Part shown: piece by piece, positions 8,334 through 16,670 of the stretch
How the letters are laid out: each line of letters begins with the position of its first letter
How positions within the stretch are numbered: the first letter of the stretch is position 1
From: Nocardia transvalensis NBRC 15921
GTDB lineage: Bacteria > Actinomycetota > Actinomycetes > Mycobacteriales > Mycobacteriaceae
Assembly: GCF_000308875.1 (NCBI RefSeq)
Contig: NZ_BAGL01000055.1
Coordinates: forward strand, 248,001 to 312,000
Direction: 5' to 3'
DNA: 64,000 bases
Notes under the pieces: model-generated
What the model was told of the DNA's origin: nothing
Database searches by the model: none
Seen by the model: the letters and a program-made list of their open reading frames with translations, nothing else
Position numbers and translations under genes: made by a program

Positions 8334-9368
8334 TCACGAGTGCGCGCCCAGGATCACCTCGGGAATACCCGTCCCGAGCGGCACGAAGACGCAGTCCGTC
8401 GCCCGCGCGTAGTCCGGATCCAGCACGTTGATCAGCAGCTGCCCCACCAGCGGGTCGTACACCATGTGGAAGTGCCCGGTCAGATCGATCGGGCACACGT
8501 CCTGCAACATCACGTTCCGCGCGCCCGGCCCGCGCAGCGCCATATTGGAATTGGGCTGGATCATCTCGTCGACGCGGCTGCCGATGGTGGTGTACCGCAC
8601 GCCCGGCACGGTGTCGCCGCCGGCGTTGAGGTCGAGCATGAACGGCGACCCCTGGGCCTGCTGCACGGCCGCCAGCGAGGTGACCTTCTCGAATGCCGGC
8701 CACAGCCCCGGTATCGCGTCGGCGAGGGGCGCCAGCCCGAACATGACGCCGCCGTAGCTGGGCGAGGCCAGGCCGACCCACTGTCCCACCCGCGCGGCGC
8801 CGCCGAGTTTGTTGACGTAGTAGCGGGTCACGTTGGCGCCCTGCGAGAATCCGACGAGATCGAGGCGGTCCGCACCGGTCGCCGCGAGCACCCGCTCGAC
8901 GAAGTCGCCGATCTGGCGGGCCGACAGCCACATGTCCTCGGTGCCGAAGCCGCGGACCGCGTCGGGCTTACCGCCGTAGTTCAGGGCGAAGACGCAGAAT
9001 CCGGCCCGCGCCAGCGCCGGGCCGATGGCCGACCAATCCGAATACGCGGAGGCGTCGGTGCCGTGCGCCAGGACCACCGGGCGCGGATGCGCGGCGCTCG
9101 GGCGGCAGGCGAAGTCGTTGGTGCCTGCGGGGGTCGCGTCGGGATGGGCCTTGAGATACCAGGAGGCCGTCAGGTGGTCCCGTTGCGGCGGGGCCGATTC
9201 GGTGGGCACCACGGGCGGCCGGTATCCGGGCGGCACGGGATCCGCTCCGGCGGTCGCACCGGCACTCAGTGCCAGCGCCACCGCCGTCGCGCCCGTCGCC
9301 GCGATACGACACCACTGTGGTACCTCCCGAGATCTGCGGCCCCTCCGTTGTTCCATGTCACGAATCAT
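8334..9368 (-). CDS. Secreted lipase/esterase (class 2 lipase, alpha/beta hydrolase)
   Basis: The protein has an Arg-rich start, a hydrophobic segment (IAATGATAVALALSAGATAG) and an AxA-like cleavage site, so it is probably exported. The mature part is an alpha/beta hydrolase of the lipase class 2/EstB group: PVVLAHGTDASAYSDW oxyanion region, nucleophile elbow GFSQG in LDLVGFSQGANVTRYY, and a late histidine in DLTGHFHMVYD. Such enzymes hydrolyse acyl esters outside the cell. Two in-frame starts are possible (ATG 9368 or ATG 9356); a GGGGG run sits too close to the first and 12 nt from the second. It stands alone between def and padR on the same strand. Confidence 0.85.
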   Translation of the reverse strand: MIRDMEQRRGRRSREVPQWCRIAATGATAVALALSAGATAGADPVPPGYRPPVVPTESAPPQRDHLTASWYLKAHPDATPAGTNDFACRPSAAHPRPVVLAHGTDASAYSDWSAIGPALARAGFCVFALNYGGKPDAVRGFGTEDMWLSARQIGDFVERVLAATGADRLDLVGFSQGANVTRYYVNKLGGAARVGQWVGLASPSYGGVMFGLAPLADAIPGLWPAFEKVTSLAAVQQAQGSPFMLDLNAGGDTVPGVRYTTIGSRVDEMIQPNSNMALRGPGARNVMLQDVCPIDLTGHFHMVYDPLVGQLLINVLDPDYARATDCVFVPLGTGIPEVILGAHS

Positions 9369-9415
9369 CCCCCGTTTCGGCGGGAATCAATCCTCGGACA
9401 CGGTGTTTCGTGCCG

Positions 9416-10090
9416 TCAGTTCGCGGGTGTCTCGTCGTCGTCGGCGAGGATCCGGTAGAGCGAACGCCGCGCGTCGGTGAGCACCTCGGCGGCCTTGGCC
9501 GCCTGCTCCGGAGTCCCGGCCCGGGCCACCTGCCCGACCGCGCCCATCAGCTGGCCGACCAGTTCGCGCAGATCCAGCGCCTGGTCACCGACCCCGTCGC
9601 GGACTTCCTGCCACGGATCGCCGAGTTCGTCGCGATGCGACTCCACATACTCGGTACCGGCGTCGGTCAGCTGCGCGGTCTTGCGACCGGCCACCTTCTC
9701 GATGAGCACCAGGCCCTCGTCCTCGAGCTGCGACAGCGCGGGGTAGATCGAGCCCGGGCTGGGGCGCCAGACGTCCTGGCTGCGCTCGCGGATCTGCTGG
9801 ATCAGTTCGTAGCCGTGCATCGGCCGCTCCTGCAACAACAGCAGGATGGCCGCGCGGACGTCGCCGCGCCGGCCCCGGCCGCCCCGGCCGCGACCACGGC
9901 CGAAGGGTCCGCCGCCGGGCCCGAAACCGGGACCGAATTCCGGTCCGAACGGGCCGAATCCGGGTCCGAAACCGTGCGGGCCGTGCCCGCCGCGCGGATG
10001 GCGGCGGAACTGCTCGCGGTCGCCGCCGGGTCGCGGGCCGCGCCAGCGTCCCCGGCCTCGCATGTCCATGTCGTTCTCCATGGGTCCCAT
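9416..10090 (-). CDS. PadR-family transcriptional regulator
   Basis: A winged-helix PadR repressor of 224 residues. The N-terminal ~75 residues are an unusual Arg/Gly/Phe/Pro-rich stretch (repeats of GFGPGFGPFGPE type), followed by the PadR core: GDVRAAILLLLQERPMHGYE, SPGSIYPALSQLEDEGLV and the wing, then a helical C-terminus for dimerisation. The start ATG at 10090 is set by a perfect GAGGAGG ribosome site 5 nt away; the frame is open further upstream but without a site. PadR proteins usually repress their own gene and an adjacent transporter or catabolic gene; no transporter is adjacent here, so the target is unknown. Confidence 0.85.
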   Translation of the reverse strand: MGPMENDMDMRGRGRWRGPRPGGDREQFRRHPRGGHGPHGFGPGFGPFGPEFGPGFGPGGGPFGRGRGRGGRGRRGDVRAAILLLLQERPMHGYELIQQIRERSQDVWRPSPGSIYPALSQLEDEGLVLIEKVAGRKTAQLTDAGTEYVESHRDELGDPWQEVRDGVGDQALDLRELVGQLMGAVGQVARAGTPEQAAKAAEVLTDARRSLYRILADDDETPAN

Positions 10091-10130
10091 GGTTGCCTCC
10101 TCAGGCTTGTTCTTACGTTGACAACATCGA

Positions 10131-10140
10131 CGATATATCG
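10131..10140. promoter_or_regulatory. Perfect dyad CGATATATCG upstream of padR
   Basis: A 10-bp perfect palindrome lies 41 bp upstream of the padR start codon in the AT-richest part of the 111-bp gap after the carotenoid oxygenase gene. Its position and symmetry suit autoregulation by the PadR protein. No binding evidence exists in the sequence itself. Confidence 0.45.
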
Positions 10141-10201
10141 GCAATGCATCTTCGACAAGTGTGAGGCGGGACACGAACCGACCGGACTCCTCTGTTCGGG
10201 C

Positions 10202-11632
10202 CTACGCGCTGGGCAGCCAGTTGCCGTGGAATCCGGCGGGCACCCGGTGCGGCAGCTGCACGCTCGCCACCGGTTCCAGCGTCTCGGCATCGAGGATCGC
10301 GAGCTCGCTGCGATCGGTCGGCGCGTCGTAGACGAAGCCCATGAGGACACCCTCGTCCTCGGCGGCATCGGGCGCCGAGGGATGGAAGATGAACTCCCCC
10401 AGGCTCTTTCCCGGACCGAACGAATGGACCGCGGTGGCGCCGGAGACCAGGTCGTGCTTGTACAGCACCGAATCGCCGTCGCCGCTGTCGCGGACGGCCG
10501 GGGCGTACCCGTAGCGGTGCCGCTTGCCGACCCGCCGCTCGTCGACACGCGGGAACTCCTGGGCGCGATCGTCGAAGCAGTGCTGGCGCACCTTGCCCGC
10601 CGGCAGATCCACCTCCCACCGATCCAGTGTGGGCGTGCCCTCGTTGGGACCGAGACGGTTGGTGTCGAACATCTTCGGGTGCCGGATCACGTCCAGCACG
10701 ACGGTGTCACCGTCGTCGTAGGCGTTGAGCGGGTGGAAGACGTAGCAGGGCTCGATATCGAACCAGCGGACGTCGGCATTGCCGCCCTCGCGGGGCATCA
10801 CGCCGATCCGGGCCTGGTACCGGGGATTCCACGCGTACGGCAGGCGGCGGTCCTTCGACGGCCGGGCCCGTTGCGCCGCAGGCGGATTGGGTAGCCGCAC
10901 CCGGCCGATCACCGCCGACAGCAGCAGCCGCGCCGGCAGCCGCAGCGCGCGCGGCACCGCCATCTCCGCGGACAGCCCCGGATCCAGGGTGACCGGCAGG
11001 TCGTAGAAGATCACGTACTTCTCGGTGAGCGAGAAATCGTGCATCATCGGCGCGCCGCCGACCTCGATATCCACGGTGCGCCGCGCCCGGCCGTCCACGC
11101 CGATCACCGAGTACTGCACGTACTTCCCGCCCCGGAACGAGTACGACACCGCGTGCAGCTCACCGGTATCGGGATCGCGCTTGGGGTGCGCGGTGTAGCC
11201 GCCGCTGAGCGTGCCCCCGAAATCGCACACGCCGGCGGTCTCGAGGTCGTCGGTCAGCTCGTAGTTGGCCAGACCGGCCTCCACCAGCGCGAGGGTCCGC
11301 CCGGCGTGCGCGATGACGTTGGTATTCGCGCCGACACCCGAGACCCCGTGCACCGTCGCGGGCTCACCGAGCGCCGCGGAGGTGGCCGGGCCGCGGACCC
11401 ATCGGTTGCGGTACCACTCCGCCCGGCCGTCGCGCAGGCGGATGCCGTGCACCATGCCGTCGCCGGAAAACCAGTGGTACAGCGCGGGATCCAGCTCGCC
11501 CACCGGATTGGGGCCGTTGCGCACGTACCGGCCGTCCAGGTAGCCGGGTACGACACCGGTGACCGGGAGGTCGGTCAGCGTGTACTCCTGCTGGACCGGG
11601 GCGAAGGCCCCCGCCAGGTAGCTGTTGGCCAT
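10202..11632 (-). CDS. Carotenoid cleavage oxygenase (RPE65 family)
   Basis: Non-heme Fe(II) dioxygenase that cleaves a double bond in carotenoids, apocarotenoids or related stilbenoid substrates. It has 476 residues from the ATG at 11632, which follows AGGGAG; the frame opens 7 codons earlier without a ribosome site. The four iron-binding histidines are visible: His149 (YTAHPKRDP), His198 (MMHDFSLTE), His300 (YVFHPLNAYDDGD) and His469 (GFHGNWLP). The opening GRYVRNGPNP and WFSGDGMVHG are family hallmarks. It is divergent from a TetR gene whose operators lie between them, so it is probably the repressed target. No carotenoid synthesis gene is nearby, so the substrate is open. Confidence 0.92.
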   Translation of the reverse strand: MANSYLAGAFAPVQQEYTLTDLPVTGVVPGYLDGRYVRNGPNPVGELDPALYHWFSGDGMVHGIRLRDGRAEWYRNRWVRGPATSAALGEPATVHGVSGVGANTNVIAHAGRTLALVEAGLANYELTDDLETAGVCDFGGTLSGGYTAHPKRDPDTGELHAVSYSFRGGKYVQYSVIGVDGRARRTVDIEVGGAPMMHDFSLTEKYVIFYDLPVTLDPGLSAEMAVPRALRLPARLLLSAVIGRVRLPNPPAAQRARPSKDRRLPYAWNPRYQARIGVMPREGGNADVRWFDIEPCYVFHPLNAYDDGDTVVLDVIRHPKMFDTNRLGPNEGTPTLDRWEVDLPAGKVRQHCFDDRAQEFPRVDERRVGKRHRYGYAPAVRDSGDGDSVLYKHDLVSGATAVHSFGPGKSLGEFIFHPSAPDAAEDEGVLMGFVYDAPTDRSELAILDAETLEPVASVQLPHRVPAGFHGNWLPSA

Positions 11633-11651
11633 ATCGCGCTCCCTGTTGAAC

Positions 11652-11687
11652 ATAACTCGGTTATGCCGCCTAGAATAACCTCGTTAT
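11652..11687. promoter_or_regulatory. Two ATAAC-N3-GTTAT operators between carotenoid oxygenase and tetR
   Basis: Two 13-bp dyads with the same arms, ATAAC-TCG-GTTAT (11652-11664) and ATAAC-CTC-GTTAT (11675-11687), sit 23 bp apart in the 70-bp divergent gap. The first touches the oxygenase leader and the second abuts the GGAGG ribosome site of tetR. Arm conservation with differing centres is typical of a TetR dimer site. The divergent TetR protein is the obvious ligand (inference). Confidence 0.75.
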
Positions 11688-11702
11688 GGAGGTGAGGCAA
11701 CG

Positions 11703-12389
11703 GTGAGTTCCCGTTCTTCCGGCGCGACCCGGCGACGCGGATCGGCGATGCGCGACGAATTGGTGGAGGCAGGTCTGCGCCTGCTGGAGGAAGGCGGGCC
11801 CGAGGCGTTGCAGACCCGGCGGGTCGCGGCGGCCGCGGGGGCCTCGACGATGACGGTCTACACCCACTTCGGCGGTATGACCGGACTGCTGGAAGCCATT
11901 GCGGCCGAGGCGTTCACGCGATTCGGCGCGGCGCTGGCGTCTACGCCGCCGACCGACGATCCGGTGGCCGACTTCCTCGTCATGGGCTACGCCTACCGCG
12001 CCTACGCGGTCGCCAGCCCGCAGCGGTACCGGCTCATGTTCGGCCTGACGGCGCAGCACACCGGCAATCCCCCGGTCTGCGATTTCACGGCCGCCCCGGT
12101 GGACGACGCCGTCGGCGCGGAAACGTTCGAGCAGCTGGTGGGGGCGGTGACACGCATGATCGACGCCGGGCAGCTGCGCCCGGATCCGGCGCGGGAGGTG
12201 GCGGCGCGGACCTGGGCCCTCATCCACGGCGCGGTCGTCCTGGAGATGAGCGGTTACCTCGGCGCCGAAGGCGACAGTGTCGCCACGGTTCTCGGGCCCG
12301 CGACCGTGGACATGCTGGTCGGCATGGGAGCCGACCGAGCCGGGATCGAGTCGTCGATGCAGCGCGCGGTGGACCTGATCGGCCGGTGA
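11703..12389 (+). CDS. TetR/AcrR-family regulator
   Basis: 228 residues. The N-terminal helix-turn-helix is clear (RDELVEAGLRLLEEGGPEAL, then RRVAAAAGASTMTVYTHFGG). The C-terminal ligand domain resembles the WHG-type TetR C-terminus (AVASPQRYRLMFG). The GTG at 11703 is chosen because GGAGG lies 10 nt upstream and the nearby ATG at 11686 is out of frame. It probably represses both itself and the divergent carotenoid oxygenase through the paired dyads. The effector is unknown, perhaps an apocarotenoid or aromatic substrate. Confidence 0.88.
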   Translation: MSSRSSGATRRRGSAMRDELVEAGLRLLEEGGPEALQTRRVAAAAGASTMTVYTHFGGMTGLLEAIAAEAFTRFGAALASTPPTDDPVADFLVMGYAYRAYAVASPQRYRLMFGLTAQHTGNPPVCDFTAAPVDDAVGAETFEQLVGAVTRMIDAGQLRPDPAREVAARTWALIHGAVVLEMSGYLGAEGDSVATVLGPATVDMLVGMGADRAGIESSMQRAVDLIGR

Positions 12390-12392
12390 ACC

Positions 12393-12965
12393 CTATCCGG
12401 CGGCGAGCTCGTCGATCCAGCGCGCCAACCGGCGACCCTCGACCGCCATCAACTCCGGATCGCGAAACGTATTGGTGAGCACGGAGATTCCCTGGTATGA
12501 GGCCATGAGCGCCACCGCCAGCTCGTCGGCGTCGGCGCGGCCCAGGGCCGCGAACTGCGCCCGTATCCAGTCCACGAGCCGCCGCATGACCTCGGCCAGT
12601 TCGGCGTCGAGACCGTCGGCGCGCTTGTCCAGCTCGGTGGCGAGAGTGCCGGAGGGACAACCGAATCGCGCGGCCACGTCGCGCTGATCGACCCAGCCGC
12701 GAATCAGGGCCTTGAGCCGTTCGGCCGGCTCCTCGTGGCGTTCCAGCTCCGCGATCAGGTCGTCCAGGTGGCGGTCCTGGGCGCCGATCGCCGCCCGCAC
12801 CAGGTGATCCTTGGTCTTGAAGTAGTAGTACACGTTGCCGACCGGCACCTCGGCGACGGTCGCGATATCGGCGAGGGTCGTCTTCTCCACGCCCCGCTCG
12901 TGGAACACCCGCGCCGCCGCCGCGACCAGGCGCTCACGTTTGCCGCCCGCCACTGAGTTAGTCAC
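12393..12965 (-). CDS. TetR-family regulator
   Basis: About 190 residues with a standard TetR helix-turn-helix (KRERLVAAAARVFHERGVEK, then LADIATVAEVPVGNVYYYFK) and a C-terminal domain with the TetR_C motif GCPSGTLATEL, common in regulators of NmrA or NADPH-quinone reductase genes. Convergent with the preceding TetR gene (3-bp gap) and divergent from the NmrA-like gene. Start choice is uncertain: GTG 12965 lies inside the operator dyad, while GTG 12953 or TTG 12983 are also in frame and none has a good ribosome site; a leaderless mRNA is possible. Confidence 0.87.
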   Translation of the reverse strand: MTNSVAGGKRERLVAAAARVFHERGVEKTTLADIATVAEVPVGNVYYYFKTKDHLVRAAIGAQDRHLDDLIAELERHEEPAERLKALIRGWVDQRDVAARFGCPSGTLATELDKRADGLDAELAEVMRRLVDWIRAQFAALGRADADELAVALMASYQGISVLTNTFRDPELMAVEGRRLARWIDELAAG

Positions 12966-13026
12966 ACAACTAACTATAGACAAGTCCGCGCGAACGCTCT
13001 ACGGTCTTGTTAGTCAGTCAACTAAC
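12957..13026. promoter_or_regulatory. Two GTTAGT-N6-ACTAAC operators between tetR and NmrA-like gene
   Basis: Two perfect 6+6 inverted repeats with identical arms and different centres lie at 12957-12974 (centre CACACA) and 13009-13026 (centre CAGTCA), 52 bp apart. One overlaps the tetR start region and the other ends 7 bp before the ribosome site of the NmrA-like gene. The arrangement fits one TetR protein controlling both divergent genes. Confidence 0.82.
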
Positions 13027-13042
13027 TCACTCAGGAGAACTC

Positions 13043-13888
13043 ATGATCGCGGTGACCGGAGCTACCGGAAACGTCGGACAGTCGCTCGTCCGGGAGCTGG
13101 CCGAGGACGGCGAGAAGGTGGTGGCGATCTCGCGGGGCGCCAAGGACATTCGGATGCCGGAGGGGGTTACGCATCGGCGCGCCGATATCGCCGATCCGGA
13201 TGCCCTCGCCGCGGCCGTCGCCGGCGCCTCGGCGCTGTTCCTGCTGATCACGGGAGATCAGCTGATCACGGGACCCGAGCCGGAACGGGTGCTCGCGGCG
13301 GTCGAGGCCGCCGGGGTGCGGAAGGTGGTGTTCCTGTCCTCGCAGGGTGCGGTGACCCGGTCCGGCAGCGGCGGTTACGCGCGCACGCTGGCCTTCGAGA
13401 CCGCGCTGCGGGGTTCGGATCTGTCGTGGACCGTGCTGCGGCCGGGCGGATTCTTCAGCAATACCTTCGCGTGGGCGGACTCCGTCCGGGCGCACCGCGC
13501 GGTCGCCGCGCCGTTCGGTGATATCGCGCTGCCCGCCGTCGATCCGGCGGATATCGCGGCCGTCGCGGCGGCGGTATTGCGCTCGGACGAGCACCACGGC
13601 CGTGCCTACACGCTGACCGGGCCGGAAGCGGTGAGCCCGCGCGCGCAGGCGCACACCTTGGCGGACGTCCTCGGGGAGCCGGTGCGTTTCACCGAACTCA
13701 CCCGCGACGAGGCCCGCACCGGCATGCTGCGGTTCATGCCGGATTCCGTTGCCGACCATACGTTGTCGATCCTCGGCGAGCCGGTGCCCGCCGAACTCGA
13801 GGTCAGCCCGGATGTCGAGGCGGTGCTCGGCCGCCCGGCGGGGTCCTACGCGCAGTGGGCCGAGCGCTCGATCGCGGCCTTCCGCTGA
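13043..13888 (+). CDS. NmrA-like NAD(P)-binding oxidoreductase
   Basis: 281 residues of an atypical short-chain dehydrogenase with an N-terminal Rossmann motif, MIAVTGATGNVGQSLVREL. There is no Ser-Tyr-Lys catalytic triad in the usual spacing, as in NmrA/QOR2-type proteins that either reduce quinones or sense the NAD(P) redox state. LSWTVLRPGGFFSNTF is a family signature. The ATG at 13043 follows CAGGAGAA. Divergent from tetR with shared operators, so probably induced by the TetR ligand, for example an electrophile or quinone. The exact reaction is not determinable from sequence. Confidence 0.86.
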   Translation: MIAVTGATGNVGQSLVRELAEDGEKVVAISRGAKDIRMPEGVTHRRADIADPDALAAAVAGASALFLLITGDQLITGPEPERVLAAVEAAGVRKVVFLSSQGAVTRSGSGGYARTLAFETALRGSDLSWTVLRPGGFFSNTFAWADSVRAHRAVAAPFGDIALPAVDPADIAAVAAAVLRSDEHHGRAYTLTGPEAVSPRAQAHTLADVLGEPVRFTELTRDEARTGMLRFMPDSVADHTLSILGEPVPAELEVSPDVEAVLGRPAGSYAQWAERSIAAFR

Positions 13889-13908
13889 TTCCGCCGTGCC
13901 GCTGCGGC

Positions 13909-14589
13909 CTACGGTTCGGCGAGGCCGTGGCGGTAGGCGTAGCGGACGGCGTCGGCGCGGTTGCGGGCGCCGATCTTGGCGAAGGCGTTGTTGATGTGGG
14001 TCTTGACCGTGGTCTCCGAGACGAACAGGGTCGCGGCGATCTCGGTATTGCTCAGGCCCCGGCCGATGAGGCCGATCACCTCGGATTCGCGGCCGGTCAG
14101 CCCGCCGGGCCGGGCCGGTCGCGCCGGCGGGTCCGCGGGCTCCGGCGGGGCGAGCGCGGCCACCAGCCGCCGGGAGACCGTGGCGTCGAAGGTCGACTGG
14201 CCCGCGGCGGCCGACCGGATGGCCGCCGCGATCTCGACGCGCCCGGCGTCCTTGGTCAGATAACCGCGGGCCCCGGCGCGCAGGGCGTTCGCGATGGAGT
14301 CGTCGTCGGCGTAGGTCGTGAGCACGAGAACCGCTGTGGCGGGATGGTTTTCGGCGATGCCGCGGGTGGCCTCGACCCCGTCCAGCACGGGCATCCGCAG
14401 ATCCATCAGGACCACGTCGGGCGCGAGGTCGGCCACCGCCCGCAGCGCCTGCGCGCCGTCACCCACCGCGCCGACGACCGTGATGTCGGCGACCAGCCCG
14501 AGCAATGCGACCAGGCCCTCCCGCATCACCTGCTGATCGTCGACCACCAGCACCCTGATCTCCGCCGCGTCCGTCGCCTGGCCGCTCAT
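13909..14589 (-). CDS. NarL/LuxR-type response regulator
   Basis: 226 residues. The receiver domain (IRVLVVDDQQVMREG, phospho-acceptor Asp in DVVLMDLRMPVLDG, Lys in YLTKDAG) is followed by a Pro-rich linker and a LuxR-type HTH (LTGRESEVIGLIGRGLSNTE, then VSETTVKTHINN). The start ATG at 14589 overlaps the kinase stop by 4 nt (ATGA), so kinase and regulator are co-translated. It is convergent with the NmrA-like gene with 20 bp between stops. The target may be the membrane-protein gene on the far side of the kinase (inference). Confidence 0.93.
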   Translation of the reverse strand: MSGQATDAAEIRVLVVDDQQVMREGLVALLGLVADITVVGAVGDGAQALRAVADLAPDVVLMDLRMPVLDGVEATRGIAENHPATAVLVLTTYADDDSIANALRAGARGYLTKDAGRVEIAAAIRSAAAGQSTFDATVSRRLVAALAPPEPADPPARPARPGGLTGRESEVIGLIGRGLSNTEIAATLFVSETTVKTHINNAFAKIGARNRADAVRYAYRHGLAEP

Positions 14590-15818
14590 CCCGGAACCTC
14601 CGCCGTCACCACCCACCCGCCCTCGTCCGGACCGGCCGACAGCGTCCCGCCCACCAACGCGATCCGCTCCCGCATTCCGGCCAGACCATACCCCCCGCCG
14701 CCCTCGGTCCCGCCCAGCCCATACGTCGCGGCTCCGCCACCGGTTCCCGTGCCGCTTCCGTCGTCCGCGGCCCCGTCGACCGCACCGTCGGATCCACTGG
14801 TGGACAACGGGTTTCGAACCGATAGGCGGAGGTGGTCGGGGGTGAATTCGAGAAGGACGGTGACGGGTCGGCCCGGTGCGTGTTTGCCGGCGTTGGTCAG
14901 TGCCTCGCGGGTGGCGCGTAGGAGGGAGACGGTGACGGCGGGGGCCGCGGGGCGGGGCGTGCCCTCGATACGGCAGGTCACGTCGAGGTGGTGGTCGCGG
15001 CGGTAGGCGTCGGCGAGTTCGCCGACGGCGTCCGGGAGGGGCGGGATATCGCTGCGGAGGGCCGCCACCGCGCCGCGCGCCTCGGTCAGCCCGTCGACGG
15101 CGAGGCGGCGCGACCGGCGCACCCGGGACAGCGCACCGGGCAGATCGCCCTTCTCGCTCAGCAGCGCCTCGGCGACCTCCAGCTGCACGCTCAGCGCGCC
15201 CAGGGAGTGCGCCAGCACGTCGTGCATCTCGCGGGCGATACGGGCGCGTTCGTCCAGGGCGGCGGCGCGGGCGTGTTCGTGCTGGGCGCGCCGGGTCTGT
15301 TCGAGCAGCAGTTCGGTGTCGCGGACCCGCATCCGGTACTGCCGCCGGTAGAGGCCGAGCAGGAGCACGATCAGCAGGATTCCGGTCTGCGCGGCCAGCG
15401 TCGCCGCCGTCCGGCCCGCGAGCAGGGCACTCGCGACGAGCACCACGGCGAGGATTGCGCAGGCGGTCAGGATCACCGCGACGCGCGGCACCAGGTGCTG
15501 GGCGAGGATGCTCACCGCCGCGCCCAGCATGATCAGCGCCGAGGAATCCGGCGCGGGCCCGGCCGCCGCGGCGGAGATCATCGCGCAGATCATCATCGCG
15601 CCCAGGGAGATTCGCGGGTACCGGCGACAGGTGACGTCGTACACCAGCCAGCACGCGTAAGCCGTCCCGAGCGCCGCCCAGAACCACGCGGGGACCGGGC
15701 CGCGGTGGTTGAACAGCAGGTTCGCCGCCAGCAATCCGGCGCCCACGACGCGCATCACGAGGCCCGCCTCGGGATCCTCGCCGTTCACCGACCTGCCGAG
15801 CTGCCGCAGCCGTTCCAT
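14586..15818 (-). CDS. Membrane histidine kinase (HisKA_3, NarL partner)
   Basis: 410 residues with five or six membrane segments in the first ~190, no large extracytoplasmic sensor loop, then a HisKA_3 dimerisation domain with the phospho-acceptor in RIAREMHDVLAHSLGALS and an HATPase domain (REALTNAGKHAPG, then GYGLAGMRERIALVGG). A Gly/Ser/Asp-rich insert separates the N and G boxes. The start ATG at 15818 has a strong GAGAGGAGG ribosome site; the open frame runs further upstream but lacks one. The missing sensor loop suggests it reads a signal within the membrane, as in cell-envelope-stress kinases of this class. Confidence 0.92.
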   Translation of the reverse strand: MERLRQLGRSVNGEDPEAGLVMRVVGAGLLAANLLFNHRGPVPAWFWAALGTAYACWLVYDVTCRRYPRISLGAMMICAMISAAAAGPAPDSSALIMLGAAVSILAQHLVPRVAVILTACAILAVVLVASALLAGRTAATLAAQTGILLIVLLLGLYRRQYRMRVRDTELLLEQTRRAQHEHARAAALDERARIAREMHDVLAHSLGALSVQLEVAEALLSEKGDLPGALSRVRRSRRLAVDGLTEARGAVAALRSDIPPLPDAVGELADAYRRDHHLDVTCRIEGTPRPAAPAVTVSLLRATREALTNAGKHAPGRPVTVLLEFTPDHLRLSVRNPLSTSGSDGAVDGAADDGSGTGTGGGAATYGLGGTEGGGGYGLAGMRERIALVGGTLSAGPDEGGWVVTAEVPG

Positions 15819-15984
15819 CGTCCTCCTCTCGCGCCGCCGGTACTCAGCATTCTGGACGCCCGGGCCGGGCCGCGACTGGACCCCCGGGTGGAGATCGCGT
15901 TCTCCACCCGCGCGCCGAGGTGTGCGGAGGCCGGCGAAATTAGCGTTCTCCTCGTCACTCGCCGAACCCACAGAAAGTCTTCCG

Positions 15985-16650
15985 ATGACCGACACCGCAG
16001 TTCTGTCACCCCGATCCGATCCCGCCCGCCGGCTCCGCGGGCTGCTCGTCCCGGCGGCCGCCATCGGGCTGTCGCCCGTCGTCTACTACGTCCTGGTCGC
16101 GCTGGGGCAGAGCGACTTCTCGGCCCTGGTGTGCTCGACCGTCGTCTCCGGGGTGTGGGCGATCGGCGTCGCGATCGGGCAGCGCCGGATCGACGGTCTC
16201 GCGGCCTTCGCCTTCTCCCTCAATGCCCTCGGCCTGGTGCTGGCGCTGCTGGGCGGGGGCGACCGGATGATGCTGCTCAAGGACCCCGTCACCTCCGCGG
16301 TGATCAGCGCGCTGCTGCTGGGCAGTTGCGTGGTCGGGCGTCCCGCCATGTTCGGCCTGGCCCAGCGCCTGCACGGAGCGGACGCGGAGGAGCAGTGGAA
16401 TGCGCTGTGGCACCGTGATTCCGAGGTGCGGCGCGCATTCCGCACGTCGACGGCCGTGTGGGGTGCGGGGCTCGCGGTGGACGCGGTCGTGCGGCTGGCG
16501 TTGATTCTGGCCCTGCCCGTCTCGGTCGCCGTCGGTCTCATGAATCCCGTGCAGTGGGTGATCATCGGCCTGCTGGCGTTCTACACCGTGCGGAGCCGGC
16601 GTCGCCTGGACATCAAATCCCGGCTGCCGCAGCCGGTTCCGGCCGCCTGA
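15985..16650 (+). CDS. Polytopic membrane protein (VC0807-like)
   Basis: 221 residues with about six hydrophobic segments, for example LLVPAAAIGLSPVVYYVLVA, AFSLNALGLVLALLGG and LALILALPVSVAVGLMNPVQ. The LLKDPVTSAVISALLLGS segment and overall size resemble the VC0807-type small membrane proteins whose function is unknown. It is divergent from the histidine kinase with 166 bp between starts, so it may be the target of, or work with, that two-component system. Start ATG at 15985 has only a weak ribosome site (AGAAAG). Confidence 0.72.
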   Translation: MTDTAVLSPRSDPARRLRGLLVPAAAIGLSPVVYYVLVALGQSDFSALVCSTVVSGVWAIGVAIGQRRIDGLAAFAFSLNALGLVLALLGGGDRMMLLKDPVTSAVISALLLGSCVVGRPAMFGLAQRLHGADAEEQWNALWHRDSEVRRAFRTSTAVWGAGLAVDAVVRLALILALPVSVAVGLMNPVQWVIIGLLAFYTVRSRRRLDIKSRLPQPVPAA

Positions 16651-16670
16651 TGCGCGGGGCAGGGCGGCCG

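Noticed and set aside
13894..13914. Hairpin between the NmrA-like and response-regulator genes as a terminator
   Set aside because: Short stem with a bulge that overlaps the stop codon; too weak to call.
14590..15687. Response-regulator frame open far upstream, suggesting a fusion protein
   Set aside because: The extension is an out-of-frame reading of the histidine kinase; the ATG at 14589 overlaps the kinase stop and fits the receiver domain.
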